NCBI RefSeq assembly: GCF_002245655.1
Contig: NZ_NOIH01000002.1
Coordinates: 62,001-126,000, forward strand
Reading direction: 5' to 3'
DNA: 64,000 nucleotides
From: Thauera propionica
GTDB lineage: Bacteria; Pseudomonadota; Gammaproteobacteria; Burkholderiales; Rhodocyclaceae
Position 1 is the stretch's first letter. The number at the start of each line of letters is the position of its first letter. The notes under the pieces were generated by a model. It saw nothing but the letters and a program-made list of their open reading frames with translations, was not told the DNA's origin and made no database searches. This document shows positions 26,382 through 35,410 of the stretch, in pieces. The position numbers and the translations under genes are program-made.

Positions 26382-26972
26382 TTGAAAACATACGCCCCCG
26401 CCTCCGACCTGCTCTTCCCAAACCAGTACCGGCGCAAGGTGTTGGGACTGTTGCTCATGCGGCCCGACCAGCAGATTCATTTACGCGAGCTTGCAAGGAT
26501 GATCGGGGCCGCACCGGGAACACTGAAGAAGGAGCTGGATGCGCTTTGCGAAGCGGATTTGCTGCGTGCCGAGCGCACCGGCAACCAAGTGCGGTTCTGT
26601 GCAAACACCGAACATCCCGTATTCCCCGAGTTGCAGGCCTTGATCAGAAAGACGATAGGTCTTGCCGACACCCTGAGGCTGAGCTTGGCCCCGCTCGCCG
26701 ACCGGATCGACGCAGCCTTCATCTTCGGCTCCATGGCCAGCGGAACTGAAAACGCCAGTAGCGACATCGACCTCATGGTGGTCGGCAATGCCAGCTTCGC
26801 CGAAATCGTCGATGCGACCTACGAGGCACAACTCGCGCTAGGGCGCGAGATCAATCCCAAGGTGATGAGCACGCGCGAGTGGCAGACGAAGAAGGCCGAG
26901 CGCAACGCCTTCCTTCAGGACGTGCTGCACAAGCCCCGGATCATGCTGATCGGAAACGCCGATGCCCTCTGA
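26382..26972 (+). CDS. Winged-helix/nucleotidyltransferase fusion (MNT-type antitoxin candidate)
   Basis: A 196-aa protein with an N-terminal winged helix-turn-helix (about residues 10-75) and a C-terminal minimal nucleotidyltransferase domain. The latter has the family motif FGSMASGTENASSDIDLMVVG in two pieces: GS near residue 111, and the catalytic Asp pair in SDIDLMVV. MNT proteins paired with HEPN proteins act as antitoxins, in studied cases by AMPylating the toxin; the DNA-binding domain suggests autorepression. The start is TTG 26382, as no ATG precedes the helix-turn-helix. It overlaps the HEPN-like gene by 11 nt. Confidence 0.78.
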   Translation: MKTYAPASDLLFPNQYRRKVLGLLLMRPDQQIHLRELARMIGAAPGTLKKELDALCEADLLRAERTGNQVRFCANTEHPVFPELQALIRKTIGLADTLRLSLAPLADRIDAAFIFGSMASGTENASSDIDLMVVGNASFAEIVDATYEAQLALGREINPKVMSTREWQTKKAERNAFLQDVLHKPRIMLIGNADAL

Positions 26973-27405
26973 CGCTGCTCTCGAAAACCTCGCCCGCATC
27001 GGTCAGCTGGACAAGGTGCCGTTCTCGCAGGATCTGATGACCAGGATGCTGGCGACCGCACGAAGCAGACTGACTGATGCCCAACGCAACGAGAACAGCA
27101 CGGAGACCCGCTTCGACTGCGCTTACACCGCGATTCGTGCGATCGCGGACGCAGCATTGCTGGCGCACGGTTACCGGACCTCTACGAGCAAGCCCGGACA
27201 CCACCAGACGACGATTCAGTGCTTGACGCACACGCTCAGCGTGAGCGTTGGCATCGTGCGGGTACTCGATGCGCTCAGGAAACAGCGAAACCTCAGCGAC
27301 TACGATGGCGAATCGATCACCGAACAAGCCCTGACGGAGTGCATCGATCAAGCATTGCGCCTGCAGGAGCTCGCTGTGGCGAAGCTCCCTGGTGCTGGGA
27401 CGTGA
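26962..27405 (+). CDS. HEPN-like protein, putative toxin partner of the upstream MNT protein
   Basis: A 147-aa all-alpha protein with a motif RKQRNLSDYDGE near residue 105-118. This resembles the HEPN RNase motif Arg-Asn-x-x-x-His, but a Tyr-Asp replaces the usual His, as in some HEPN subfamilies. Overlap with the MNT gene indicates a coupled pair. The role as a toxin is an inference from family pairing; it could also be a nucleotide-binding accessory protein without RNase activity. Confidence 0.65.
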   Translation: MPSDAALENLARIGQLDKVPFSQDLMTRMLATARSRLTDAQRNENSTETRFDCAYTAIRAIADAALLAHGYRTSTSKPGHHQTTIQCLTHTLSVSVGIVRVLDALRKQRNLSDYDGESITEQALTECIDQALRLQELAVAKLPGAGT

Positions 27406-27453
27406 CTCGAAGGTAAAAATGATGCACTTCGACAACGTACTCTTGAGGAAGAC

Positions 27454-27472
27454 CGGGGACCGCCCCCGATTT
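27454..27472 (+). terminator. Weak intrinsic terminator after the HEPN gene
   Basis: CGGGG (27454-27458) and CCCCG (27464-27468) form a 5-bp hairpin with a 5-nt loop followed by ATTT. It lies between the two toxin-antitoxin-like pairs, just before the promoter of the second pair. The short stem and U-run make it weak. Confidence 0.35.
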
Positions 27473-27483
27473 GCCCCTACGCG

Positions 27484-27511
27484 TTGCAAAGGACCGTAAA
27501 AAGACTATATT
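27484..27511 (+). promoter_or_regulatory. Candidate sigma-70 promoter of the Phd/ParE pair
   Basis: TTGCAA (27484-27489) and TATATT (27506-27511) are separated by 16 bp. Transcription would begin near 27518, about 23 nt before the antitoxin ATG. Such promoters are usually repressed by the Phd-family antitoxin itself. Confidence 0.55.
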
Positions 27512-27540
27512 CAGTCCCATCTAGCCTCCGGATTGCAGCC

Positions 27541-27819
27541 ATGCGCTACTCAACACAGGTCAAACCCATAAGCTACCTCAAGGCCCATGCGGCCGAGGTG
27601 CTGGTTCAACTAGCCGAATGCCGGGAGCCCTTGGTGATCACCCAGAACGGTGAAGCCAAGGCGGTATTGCAGGACGTGGCAACGTTCGAGGAAACGCAAG
27701 AGACCTTGGCCCTTCTGAAGCTCTTGGCGCTGGGCAACCAGGAGGTCACGGCAGGCAAGGTCAGACCAGCGACCGAGGTCATTTCCCGCCTGCGCTCGAA
27801 GCGAGCCAGCGCGGAGTGA
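27541..27819 (+). CDS. Type II toxin-antitoxin system antitoxin, Phd/YefM family
   Basis: A 92-aa protein with the Phd/YefM N-terminal DNA-binding and dimerisation fold: ISYLKAHAAEVL, then PLVITQNGEAKAVLQDVATFEE. The C-terminal tail (about 60-92) would wrap around the toxin. The ATG at 27541 is preferred over longer in-frame starts because family members begin a few residues before the first strand. Its stop overlaps the GTG start of the toxin gene (GTGA), the usual coupling. Confidence 0.88.
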   Translation: MRYSTQVKPISYLKAHAAEVLVQLAECREPLVITQNGEAKAVLQDVATFEETQETLALLKLLALGNQEVTAGKVRPATEVISRLRSKRASAE

Positions 27820-28169
27820 GGGAGTCGTCCTCCACGTTCGAGGTCTTGCTCACCGAAGGCGCCGAGCAGGACCTCGAGTCGATCTACGACTACATCGCCC
27901 AGTTCGACTGTGCAGCGAGCGCTGACTACGTACTCGACCAGCTTGGCAGCGTCATCGAAAGCTTGGCAACGTTTCCCGAGCGCGGCAGCCATCCCAAGGA
28001 ATTGCTCGCGCTCGGCATCAAGGAATACCGGCAGACTTCGTTCAAGCCGCATTGGGTGATCTACCGCGTCATAGGCAGGCAGGTTGTCATCTACGTGATC
28101 GCCGACGGCCGGCGCGACATGCAGTCGGTGCTTGCGCGAAGACTGCTCAGGGGCGGCGAGCTGCGCTGA
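27816..28169 (+). CDS. Type II toxin-antitoxin system toxin, RelE/ParE family
   Basis: A 117-aa RelE/ParE-fold protein. Typical features are the N-terminal helix around AEQDLESIYDYIAQ, the central FPERGSHPKELLALGIKEYRQTSF segment read in two parts, and the C-terminal strands VIYRVIGRQVVIYVIADGRRD. Whether it poisons gyrase (ParE) or cleaves mRNA (RelE) cannot be told from sequence alone; the helix-rich start and conserved Arg near the end fit ParE-like proteins. Confidence 0.88.
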   Translation: MRESSSTFEVLLTEGAEQDLESIYDYIAQFDCAASADYVLDQLGSVIESLATFPERGSHPKELLALGIKEYRQTSFKPHWVIYRVIGRQVVIYVIADGRRDMQSVLARRLLRGGELR

Positions 28170-28214
28170 AGCGCTGCTGAAAAGCCATCTGCTCGAAACC
28201 AGGAATATGACCTT

Positions 28215-29096
28215 ATGACCCGCAAAGGCATCATCCTCGCCGGCGGTTCCGGCACCCGACTCCACCCGGCCACGCTGGCCATCAGCAAGCAATTGCTGCC
28301 GGTGTTCGACAAGCCGATGATCTACTACCCGCTCAGCACCCTGATGTTGGCGGGCATCCGGGACATCCTCATCATCTCCACGCCGCAGGACACACCGCGC
28401 TTCCAGCAGCTGCTCGGCGACGGCGCGCAGTGGGGCTTGTCGCTGCAGTACGCCGTACAACCCTCGCCGGACGGCCTGGCGCAGGCCTTCCTGATCGGCG
28501 AATCCTTCCTGGCGGGCGGCGACTGCGCGCTGGTGCTCGGGGACAACATCTTCTACGGCCACGACCTGCATCGCCTGCTCGACAGCGCGATGGCCCAGCG
28601 GGACGGCGCCACCGTGTTCGCGTATCACGTTCAGAACGCCGAGCGCTATGGCGTTGTCGAGTTCGATGCGCGGGACCGCGCACTGTCGATCGAGGAAAAG
28701 CCGGCTCAGCCGAAATCAAACTATGCGGTAACGGGGCTCTACTTCTACGACGGGTCGGTGGTCGATCGCGCAAAGCGCCTGCGCCCCTCGGCACGGGGCG
28801 AACTGGAGATCACCGACCTCAACCGTCTTTATCTGGACGACGGCGCGCTGCAGGTCGAGATCATGGGGCGCGGCTACGCGTGGCTGGATACCGGAACGCA
28901 TGAATCCCTGCTCGACGCGAGCCAGTTCATCGCCACGCTGGAACGCCGCCAGGGGCTCAAGGTGGCCTGCCCGGAAGAGCTCGCCTACCGCCAGGGCTGG
29001 ATCGACGCGACGCAGCTCGAACGCCTGGCCCTGCCCCTGGCCAGGAACGGCTACGGCCAATACCTGCTCCGTCTGCTGACCGAGCGGCCCTACTGA
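28215..29096 (+). CDS. rmlA: Glucose-1-phosphate thymidylyltransferase RmlA
   Basis: Makes dTDP-glucose from dTTP and glucose 1-phosphate, the first step to dTDP-L-rhamnose. The 293-aa length is standard. The nucleotide-binding motif [20 protein letters not shown] lies at the N-terminus; DNIFYG and IEEKP motifs of the family are also intact. It overlaps rmlC by one base. rmlB and rmlD are not in the window. Confidence 0.95.
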   Translation: MTRKGIILAGGSGTRLHPATLAISKQLLPVFDKPMIYYPLSTLMLAGIRDILIISTPQDTPRFQQLLGDGAQWGLSLQYAVQPSPDGLAQAFLIGESFLAGGDCALVLGDNIFYGHDLHRLLDSAMAQRDGATVFAYHVQNAERYGVVEFDARDRALSIEEKPAQPKSNYAVTGLYFYDGSVVDRAKRLRPSARGELEITDLNRLYLDDGALQVEIMGRGYAWLDTGTHESLLDASQFIATLERRQGLKVACPEELAYRQGWIDATQLERLALPLARNGYGQYLLRLLTERPY

Positions 29097-29644
29097 TGCA
29101 GGCCACACGACTCGCGATCCCGGATGTGATCCTGCTCGAACCCAGGGTATTCGGCGACGATCGCGGCTTCTTCATGGAGACTTTCAACCAGCGCGACTTC
29201 GAGGCCACCACCGGCTTGCGGCCTCACTTCGTGCAGGACAACCATTCACGCTCGCAGCGAGGCGTGCTGCGCGGCCTGCACTACCAGATCCGGCAGCCGC
29301 AGGGGAAGCTGGTACGGGTCGTGGGCGGTGAGATCTTCGATGTGGCCGTCGATCTGCGGCGGCGTTCCCCAACATTCGGCCGCTGGCTGGGCTGTGTGCT
29401 TTCTGCGGACAACAAGCGGCAAATGTGGATCCCCGAGGGCTTCGCGCACGGCTTTCTCGTGCTCAGCGAATCCGCCGACGTGCTCTACAAGGCAACGGAC
29501 TACTACGCCCCGGCGCATGAACGCTGCCTGGCGTGGAACGACCCGAGCGTCGGCATCGAGTGGCCACTGGAAGGCATCCAGCCCCTGCTGTCCGCGAAGG
29601 ATCAAGGCGGCCTTCCACTGACCGACTGCGACACGTTCGACTGA
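29096..29644 (+). CDS. rmlC: dTDP-4-dehydrorhamnose 3,5-epimerase RmlC
   Basis: Epimerises C3 and C5 of dTDP-4-keto-6-deoxyglucose. A 182-aa cupin with the conserved F-x-E-T-F-N entry motif (FFMETFNQRDF), HSRSQRGVLRGLHYQ with the catalytic histidine, and the KLVRVVGGEIFDVAVDLR strand. Its start ATG overlaps the rmlA stop (TGATG). It converges on the minus-strand gmhA-hldE gene 40 bp downstream. Confidence 0.95.
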   Translation: MQATRLAIPDVILLEPRVFGDDRGFFMETFNQRDFEATTGLRPHFVQDNHSRSQRGVLRGLHYQIRQPQGKLVRVVGGEIFDVAVDLRRRSPTFGRWLGCVLSADNKRQMWIPEGFAHGFLVLSESADVLYKATDYYAPAHERCLAWNDPSVGIEWPLEGIQPLLSAKDQGGLPLTDCDTFD

Positions 29645-29675
29645 ACTCAGCCCGGCGCCGTGGCCAGCCAGCCAA

Positions 29676-29696
29676 GAGGGGAGCTCAGCCCCCCTC
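29676..29696. terminator. Possible bidirectional terminator between rmlC and the gmhA-hldE fusion
   Basis: GAGGGG (29676-29681) and CCCCTC (29691-29696) form a 6-bp hairpin in a 40-bp convergent gap, overlapping the stop codon of the minus-strand gene. No strong U-run follows on either side. Confidence 0.3.
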
Positions 29697-30740
29697 GCGG
29701 ATCCGCTCGATCAGCCCGGTCGTCGAATGCCCTTCGACGAAGCCCAGCACCTTCACCTCACCGCCGGCACGGCGTACGCATTCGCCGCCCGCGATCTGGT
29801 CCGGCGTGTAGTCTCCGCCCTTGACCAGCAGGTCGGGGAGCACTGCGCAGATCAGGCGCTCGGGCGTGTCCTCGGCGAAGGGCACGACCCAGTCCACGCA
29901 GCCCAGCGCGACCAGCATGCGCAGGCGGTGGGGCAGCGCATTGACCGGGCGACTGTCGCCCTTGAGGCGGCGCACCGAGTCGTCGTCATTCACCGCGACG
30001 ATCAGGCGGTCGCCAAGGGCGCGAGCCTGTTCCAGGTACTCGATGTGACCGGGATGCAGGATGTCGAAGCAGCCGTTGGTCATCACGACCCGTTCGCCGG
30101 CCTGGCGCGCGGCGCGCACGGTCTCGATCGCCTGCGCCTCGCTCAGCACGCCAGCGGAGGAATCGCTGCTCGCCACCGCTTCGGCAAGGTGGGCATCGAC
30201 ATGGGCGCACCATATGTGGCCGACCATGATGTGGCATTCCTGGATGTGCGCCGTCTCGGCCACGCCGATCGTCACCGCCAGGTCCACCAGCTCGCGCAGC
30301 TTGCCGCCATCGCGCCCGAGCAGGCCGACGACCTGCACGCCACGTCTCCGCGCCGCCTCGACCGCGGCGATCACGTTGGGACTGTTGCCGCTGGTGGAGA
30401 TGCCGACCAGCACGTCGCCCGGCTGGCCGAGGGCCTCGACCTGGCGCGCGAAGACGTCGTTGAAGCCGTAGTCATTGCCGACCGCGGTGAGGATGGAGGT
30501 GTCGGTGGTCAGCGCGATGGCCGGCAGGCCGCGACGCTCGGCGACGAAACGGCCGACGAGTTCGGCGGCGATGTGCTGCGCGTCAGCCGCGCTGCCGCCA
30601 TTGCCGCACAGCAGGACCTTGTTGCCGCGGTTGATCGCGGCGCTGATGCACTGCGCGGCAGCCTCGACCGCCGGCTCGATGGCACGCAAAGCGTTGACGG
30701 CGGCGAGGTGCTTGTCGATGTACTGTGAGATGAAACTCAT
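29685..30740 (-). CDS. Fusion of phosphoheptose isomerase (GmhA) and heptose-1-phosphate adenylyltransferase (HldE C-terminal domain)
   Basis: A 351-aa two-domain enzyme for ADP-heptose synthesis. Residues 1-190 are a SIS-domain GmhA ([30 protein letters not shown]), which isomerises sedoheptulose 7-phosphate. Residues about 215-351 are a cytidylyltransferase-fold adenylyltransferase ([19 protein letters not shown]), as in the C-terminal half of HldE. The kinase half of HldE and the phosphatase GmhB are not in the window. Start at ATG 30740 is preceded by GAGAG; longer starts add unconserved sequence. In most genomes GmhA and the adenylyltransferase are separate proteins. Confidence 0.9.
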   Translation of the reverse strand: MSFISQYIDKHLAAVNALRAIEPAVEAAAQCISAAINRGNKVLLCGNGGSAADAQHIAAELVGRFVAERRGLPAIALTTDTSILTAVGNDYGFNDVFARQVEALGQPGDVLVGISTSGNSPNVIAAVEAARRRGVQVVGLLGRDGGKLRELVDLAVTIGVAETAHIQECHIMVGHIWCAHVDAHLAEAVASSDSSAGVLSEAQAIETVRAARQAGERVVMTNGCFDILHPGHIEYLEQARALGDRLIVAVNDDDSVRRLKGDSRPVNALPHRLRMLVALGCVDWVVPFAEDTPERLICAVLPDLLVKGGDYTPDQIAGGECVRRAGGEVKVLGFVEGHSTTGLIERIREGG

Positions 30741-30855
30741 GGCGTCTCTCGCGTTTGGCCCGGGGGTGCGGTCGGGCCGGAGCAGTTGAATCGGGGAAGA
30801 TGCTAGCACGCCGGATTTCGACGGGTCGCTATCGGGGTCATTGACGCAGCGGGGC

Positions 30856-33609
30856 TCAATGCGCCTCATCCCAGTTGTCCCCCGCCCCCACCTCCACCAG
30901 CAGCGGCACCTTGAGATCTGCCACGCCGCCCATCAGCCTGGGCAGTTCGGCGCGGATGGTATCGAGCTCGGCCTTCGGCACCTCCAGCACCAGTTCGTCG
31001 TGCACCTGCAGCACCAGCTTCGACTTCAGCCCCGAGCCCGCCAGCCAGTCGCTCACCGCGATCATCGCCTTCTTGATCAGGTCGGCGGCCGTGCCCTGCA
31101 TCGGCGCGTTGATCGCCGCGCGCTCGGCGGCCTGGCGGCGGCCGGCCTGGCTGGCGCGGATGTCGGGCAGGTAGAGGCGGCGGCCGAACACGGTCTCGAC
31201 GAAGCCCTGCTCGCGCGCCTCGACGCGAGTGCGCTCCATGTAGTCGGCGACGCCGGGGTAGCGGGCGAAGTAGCGGTCGATCCAGCCCTGCGCCGCGGCG
31301 CGCTCGATGCCGAGGTTCTTCGCCAGGCCGTGCGCGCTCATGCCGTAGATGAGGCCGAAGTTGATCACCTTGGCGTAGCGGCGCTGCTCGCTGGTGACCT
31401 CCGCCGGCGGCACGCCGAAGACCTCGCCGGCGGTGGCACGGTGCACGTCCTCGCCGTGGGCGAAGGCTTCGAGCAGGCGGGCGTCGCCCGACAGGTGGGC
31501 CATGATGCGCAGCTCGATCTGCGAGTAGTCGGCCGATACGATGAAGTGGTCCTTCGGCGCGATGAAGGCGGCACGGATGCGGCGGCCTTCCGGCGTGCGG
31601 ATCGGAATGTTCTGCAGGTTGGGCTCGGCGCTCGAAAGCCGGCCAGTGACGGCGGTGGCCTGCGAGAAGCTGGTATGCACCCGGCCGGTCTTCGGATTGA
31701 CCATGCGTGGCAGCTTGTCGGCGTAGGTGCTCTTGAGCTTCGACAGGCTGCGGTGTTCGAGCAGCAGCTTGGGCAGCGGGTAGTCCTCGGCAAGCTTTTC
31801 CAGCACCTCCTCGTCGGTGGAGGGCTGGCCGGTTGCGGTCTTCTTGACCACCGGCAGGCCGAGCTTGCCGAACAGGATCTCGCCGAGTTGCTTGGGCGAA
31901 CCGAGGTTGAAGGGCTGGCCAGCCAGGTCATGGGCCTCGCGCTCCAGCTCGTGCAGGCGGCGGCCGAGTTCCTCGGAATGCTGGCTGAGCAGGAAGGGAT
32001 CAATCAGCACCCCGGTGCGTTCCATCTGCTGCAGCACCGACAGCACCGGCAGCTCGATGTCGCGGTACAGCGCGGCAAGCTGCGGCACCGCTTCGAGCTG
32101 CGGCCACACTTTTCGATGCAGGCGCAGCGTGACGTCGGCGTCCTCGGCAGCGTATTCGGTGGCGCGGTCGATGGCGACCTCGTCGAAGCCGATCTGCTTG
32201 GCGCCCTTGCCGCACACCTCGGTATAGGGGAGGGTCGTCAGGCCGAGGTGGCGCTTGGCGAGCGAATCCATGTCGTGCGGCTTGTCGGACTCCAGCACGT
32301 AGGACTCGAGCAGCGTGTCGTGGGCAATGCCGCGCAACGTGATGCCGTGGTTGGCGAGCACGTGGGCGTCGTACTTCAGGTTCTGGCCCAGCTTGGCGTG
32401 ATAGTCCGATTCCAGCCAGGGCTTGAGCTTGTCCAGCACCTCGGCCAAGGGCAGTTGCACCGGCGAGTCTGCCGCGCGATGCGCCAGCGGCAGGTAAGCG
32501 GCTTCGCCCGGCTCGGTCGAGAAGGACATGCCGACCAGTTGCGCGACCATCGGGTCGAGGCTGGTGGTTTCGGTGTCGAAGGCGGTGAGTTCGGCCGCGG
32601 AGATCTTCGCCAGCCAGGTGTCGAAACTTGCCCAGTCGAGAATCGTGACGTAGCCGCCGCGATGCGCCCCCGACTCGCCCGGCGGATCGTCGGCCACCTC
32701 GGCCGGCTCGGCGGCGAAGCGGCGGCTGTCGGTCGCCGCCTTCGACACCGCGACGCTCGCCGCGCCGCCGTCCAGGTCCTTCAGCCAGCCGCGAAACTCG
32801 AAGCGCTCGTACAGCGCGCGCAGCGCCGCCTTGTCGTCCTCGCGTGCCGGCAGCTCGTCCAGCGCGACCGGCAGTTCAACGTCGGTCGCCACCGTCACCA
32901 GCTTCTTGCCCAGCGGCAGGAAATCCAGGTGCTTGCGCAGGTTCTCGCCCACCTTGCCGCCGACCTTGTCGGCGTTGGCGACCAGGTTGTCGAGGGTGCC
33001 GTACTCGGTCAGCCACTTCACCGCGGTCTTGGGTCCGCACTTTTCCACGCCCGGCACGTTGTCCACCGTGTCGCCGACCAGCGCCAGATAGTCGACGATG
33101 CGCTCGGGCGGCACGCCGAACTTCGCTTCGACGCCGGCGGCATCCAGCACTTCCTCGCTCATCGTATTGACCCACCGCACGCCGGGGCGCACGAGCTGGG
33201 TGAGGTCCTTATCCCCGGTGGAGATGACGACTTCCCAGCCGCGCTCGAGCGCCTGACGGGTGAGCGTGCCGATGACGTCGTCGGCCTCCACGCCCTCCAC
33301 CGACAGCAGCGGCCAGCCCTCGGCCTGCACCGCTTCGTGCAGCGGCGCGATCTGCGCGCGCAGGTCGTCGGGCATCGGCGGGCGGTGCGACTTGTACTCG
33401 GGATACCAGTCGTCGCGGAAGGTCTTGCCCTTGGCATCGAACACGCAGGCGCGGAATTCCGCCTTGTAGTCGCTTTCCAGCCGACGTAGCATCGAAAGCA
33501 CTCCCCGGATTGCCCCTGTCGGCTCGCCCTGCGAATTGCGCAGGTCGGGCAGCGCATGGAAAGCGCGATAGAGATAACTGGAGCCATCGACGAGCAGCAG
33601 GGTCGGCAT
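30856..33609 (-). CDS. polA: DNA polymerase I
   Basis: A 917-aa PolA for Okazaki fragment processing and repair. The N-terminal 5'-3' nuclease domain starts [17 protein letters not shown] and contains the helix-hairpin-helix region [19 protein letters not shown]. The 3'-5' exonuclease domain keeps its metal ligands ([10 protein letters not shown]), so proofreading is expected. The polymerase domain has [25 protein letters not shown] and QVHDELVLE. Start at ATG 33609 has AAGGA 9 nt upstream; family members start with this segment. It is divergent from the LOG gene, 85 bp away. Confidence 0.97.
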   Translation of the reverse strand: MPTLLLVDGSSYLYRAFHALPDLRNSQGEPTGAIRGVLSMLRRLESDYKAEFRACVFDAKGKTFRDDWYPEYKSHRPPMPDDLRAQIAPLHEAVQAEGWPLLSVEGVEADDVIGTLTRQALERGWEVVISTGDKDLTQLVRPGVRWVNTMSEEVLDAAGVEAKFGVPPERIVDYLALVGDTVDNVPGVEKCGPKTAVKWLTEYGTLDNLVANADKVGGKVGENLRKHLDFLPLGKKLVTVATDVELPVALDELPAREDDKAALRALYERFEFRGWLKDLDGGAASVAVSKAATDSRRFAAEPAEVADDPPGESGAHRGGYVTILDWASFDTWLAKISAAELTAFDTETTSLDPMVAQLVGMSFSTEPGEAAYLPLAHRAADSPVQLPLAEVLDKLKPWLESDYHAKLGQNLKYDAHVLANHGITLRGIAHDTLLESYVLESDKPHDMDSLAKRHLGLTTLPYTEVCGKGAKQIGFDEVAIDRATEYAAEDADVTLRLHRKVWPQLEAVPQLAALYRDIELPVLSVLQQMERTGVLIDPFLLSQHSEELGRRLHELEREAHDLAGQPFNLGSPKQLGEILFGKLGLPVVKKTATGQPSTDEEVLEKLAEDYPLPKLLLEHRSLSKLKSTYADKLPRMVNPKTGRVHTSFSQATAVTGRLSSAEPNLQNIPIRTPEGRRIRAAFIAPKDHFIVSADYSQIELRIMAHLSGDARLLEAFAHGEDVHRATAGEVFGVPPAEVTSEQRRYAKVINFGLIYGMSAHGLAKNLGIERAAAQGWIDRYFARYPGVADYMERTRVEAREQGFVETVFGRRLYLPDIRASQAGRRQAAERAAINAPMQGTAADLIKKAMIAVSDWLAGSGLKSKLVLQVHDELVLEVPKAELDTIRAELPRLMGGVADLKVPLLVEVGAGDNWDEAH

Positions 33610-33694
33610 CGTGGAAAATCCTTGCGGGGAAACCGCGTGGGCAAGGCCGCACTCCAACCGACGTGGGCGCCCGACGCACAATCAAGAGAACAAC

Positions 33695-34420
33695 ATGACC
33701 GCGAAAGAAAAACTCCCCCGCAGCGTGCCCGACAGCACCGCGCCGCGCTACAACGCGCGCGAGTCCTGGCGAATCTTCGGAATTATGGCAGAGTTCGTCG
33801 AGGCGACCGAACGGCTCGCCGCGATCCGCCCCGCCGTGTCGATCTTCGGCAGCGCGCGCACGCCGCCCGACCACCTGTACTACATACTCACCGAGCAGAT
33901 CGCCCGCCTGCTGTCGGATTCGGGCTTCGCCGTCATCTCCGGCGGCGGCCCGGGCATCATGGAAGCGGCCAACAAGGGCGCCTATTTCGGCAAGAGCCCG
34001 TCGGTGGGTCTCAACATCCAGCTACCGCTGGAGCAGAGCGCGAACCCCTACCAGGACATCTCGCAGACCTTCCAGCACTTCTTCGCGCGCAAGTTCATGT
34101 TCGTGAAGTTCGCCGCGGCCTATGTCGTGATGCCCGGCGGCTTCGGCACGCTCGACGAACTGCTCGAGGCGATGACGCTGGTGCAGACGAAGAAGAGCCG
34201 CCGCATCCCGATCATCCTGGTCCACCGCCCGTTCTGGCAGGGCCTGCTTGACTGGCTGCGCGACCGCCTGGTCGCCGAAGGCATGATCAGCGCCGAGGAT
34301 CTCGACCTCGTGCAGGTCATCGACAAACCCGAGGAGGTCGTCGAGGCCATCTTCAAGCACTACGAGCGCCGCGGCTTCCAGCCCCTGCCGGCCGAACACG
34401 AGATGATGCTGAACCTGTGA
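33695..34420 (+). CDS. LOG family (TIGR00730) Rossmann-fold protein
   Basis: A 241-aa lysine-decarboxylase-like fold protein of the LOG family. Characterised members hydrolyse cytokinin riboside 5'-monophosphate or related nucleotide monophosphates, releasing ribose 5-phosphate. The catalytic/substrate motif PGGFGTLDEL and the Arg-containing ARKFMFVKFA segment are both present. ATG 33695 has AAGAGA upstream. The true bacterial substrate is unknown. Confidence 0.88.
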   Translation: MTAKEKLPRSVPDSTAPRYNARESWRIFGIMAEFVEATERLAAIRPAVSIFGSARTPPDHLYYILTEQIARLLSDSGFAVISGGGPGIMEAANKGAYFGKSPSVGLNIQLPLEQSANPYQDISQTFQHFFARKFMFVKFAAAYVVMPGGFGTLDELLEAMTLVQTKKSRRIPIILVHRPFWQGLLDWLRDRLVAEGMISAEDLDLVQVIDKPEEVVEAIFKHYERRGFQPLPAEHEMMLNL

Positions 34421-34516
34421 GCGCCGCCATCGGCGTCCCTCTGACCGGCAGATCGGCACCGGCACAGCCTTGCGCGGCTTAAACCGCTAGAATTACGGCA
34501 TCTCCAGGAGAACACC

Positions 34517-34837
34517 ATGCGCCGCACCCTGATCGCCCTGCTGCTGGCCGCCACCGTCCCGGCTTTCGCCCAGCAGCCCCCCGCCCTCGAGCCCATCCCC
34601 GAGCCGCCGCCGATGCCGGCCGGCGCCGAGGCCGACGAGCCCGAGGTGACCATCGTCAAGCGTGGCGAGGACACAGTCACCGAATACCGCATCCGCGGCA
34701 AGCTCTACATGGTCAAGGTCACGCCACCGCATGGCGTGCCCTACTACCTGATCGACAAGGAAGGCAACGGCCAGATGGTGCGCCACGACGGTGCGGCCGA
34801 TCTCGCCGTGCCGATGTGGGTGATCAAGTCCTGGTGA
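34517..34837 (+). CDS. DUF2782 domain-containing exported protein
   Basis: A 106-aa small protein with an N-terminal signal peptide (hydrophobic ALLLAATVPAFA, cleavage likely after residue 18-20), a Pro-rich linker and a compact domain VTIVKRGEDTVTEYRIRGKLYMVKV. It is of the DUF2782 type, which often lies next to polA and thrB in proteobacteria. CAGGAG precedes the ATG. Its stop overlaps the GTG start of the next gene. Function unknown. Confidence 0.8.
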   Translation: MRRTLIALLLAATVPAFAQQPPALEPIPEPPPMPAGAEADEPEVTIVKRGEDTVTEYRIRGKLYMVKVTPPHGVPYYLIDKEGNGQMVRHDGAADLAVPMWVIKSW

Positions 34838-35379
34838 GCACACCGGCGCCGCCCCGCCTGCGCAGCTTCGCACCGGTCGCGCGCGCCGATGCGCGGGTGC
34901 TCGTGCTCGGCAGCATGCCGGGCGCGGCCTCGCTGGCGGCAGCCGAGTACTACGCGCACCCGCGCAATGCGTTCTGGCCGATCATGGGCGCGCTGTTCGG
35001 CGCCGGCCCTGCCCTGCCGTACGCCGAGCGCCTGCAACGCCTGAACGCGGCCGGCATCGCGCTGTGGGATGTCATTGCCGCCTGCGAGCGTGACGGCAGC
35101 CTCGACAGCGCCATCGCGCCCGACAGCGTCGAACCCAACGACTTCGCCCGCCTCTTCCGCGACTGCCCGCACATCGCCCACGTGTTCTTCAACGGCACGG
35201 CCGCCGAGACCGCCTTCCGCCGCCACGTGCGCGGTCGCATCGCCCTGCCGACCCTGCGTTTCACCCGCCTGCCCTCGACCAGCCCGGCGCATGCCGCGCG
35301 CGGCTTCGACGCCAAGCTCGCCGCCTGGCAGGTCGTGCACGAAGCTGCGCGCACGGCCGATCACGCGCTCGCGGCCTGA
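34834..35379 (+). CDS. DNA-deoxyinosine glycosylase (uracil-DNA glycosylase superfamily)
   Basis: A 181-aa member of the UDG superfamily resembling hypoxanthine-DNA glycosylases. The first motif VLGSMPGAASLAAAEYYAHPRNAFW and the helix FFNGTAAETAFRRHV are visible; the last motif includes LPSTSPAHA. It excises deaminated bases in base-excision repair, close to polA. GTG 34834 overlaps the previous stop (GTGA); an earlier GTG at 34816 is possible but would add unconserved residues. Confidence 0.82.
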   Translation: MSTPAPPRLRSFAPVARADARVLVLGSMPGAASLAAAEYYAHPRNAFWPIMGALFGAGPALPYAERLQRLNAAGIALWDVIAACERDGSLDSAIAPDSVEPNDFARLFRDCPHIAHVFFNGTAAETAFRRHVRGRIALPTLRFTRLPSTSPAHAARGFDAKLAAWQVVHEAARTADHALAA

Positions 35380-35410
35380 ACCCTTCCAGCGTTTCGCTCC
35401 CGGAGCCCGC

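Noticed and set aside
26292-28214. Remnant of an insertion sequence or integron around the toxin-antitoxin genes
   Set aside because: No inverted-repeat ends, transposase fragment or attachment site could be seen.
30841-33489. Very long open frame on the plus strand opposite polA
   Set aside because: It is the antisense of a clear polA gene; GC-rich codon bias keeps antisense frames open. Its sequence has no domain.
34470-34493. Promoter TTGCGC/TAGAAT before the DUF2782 gene
   Set aside because: The spacer is only 12 bp, too short for a sigma-70 promoter.
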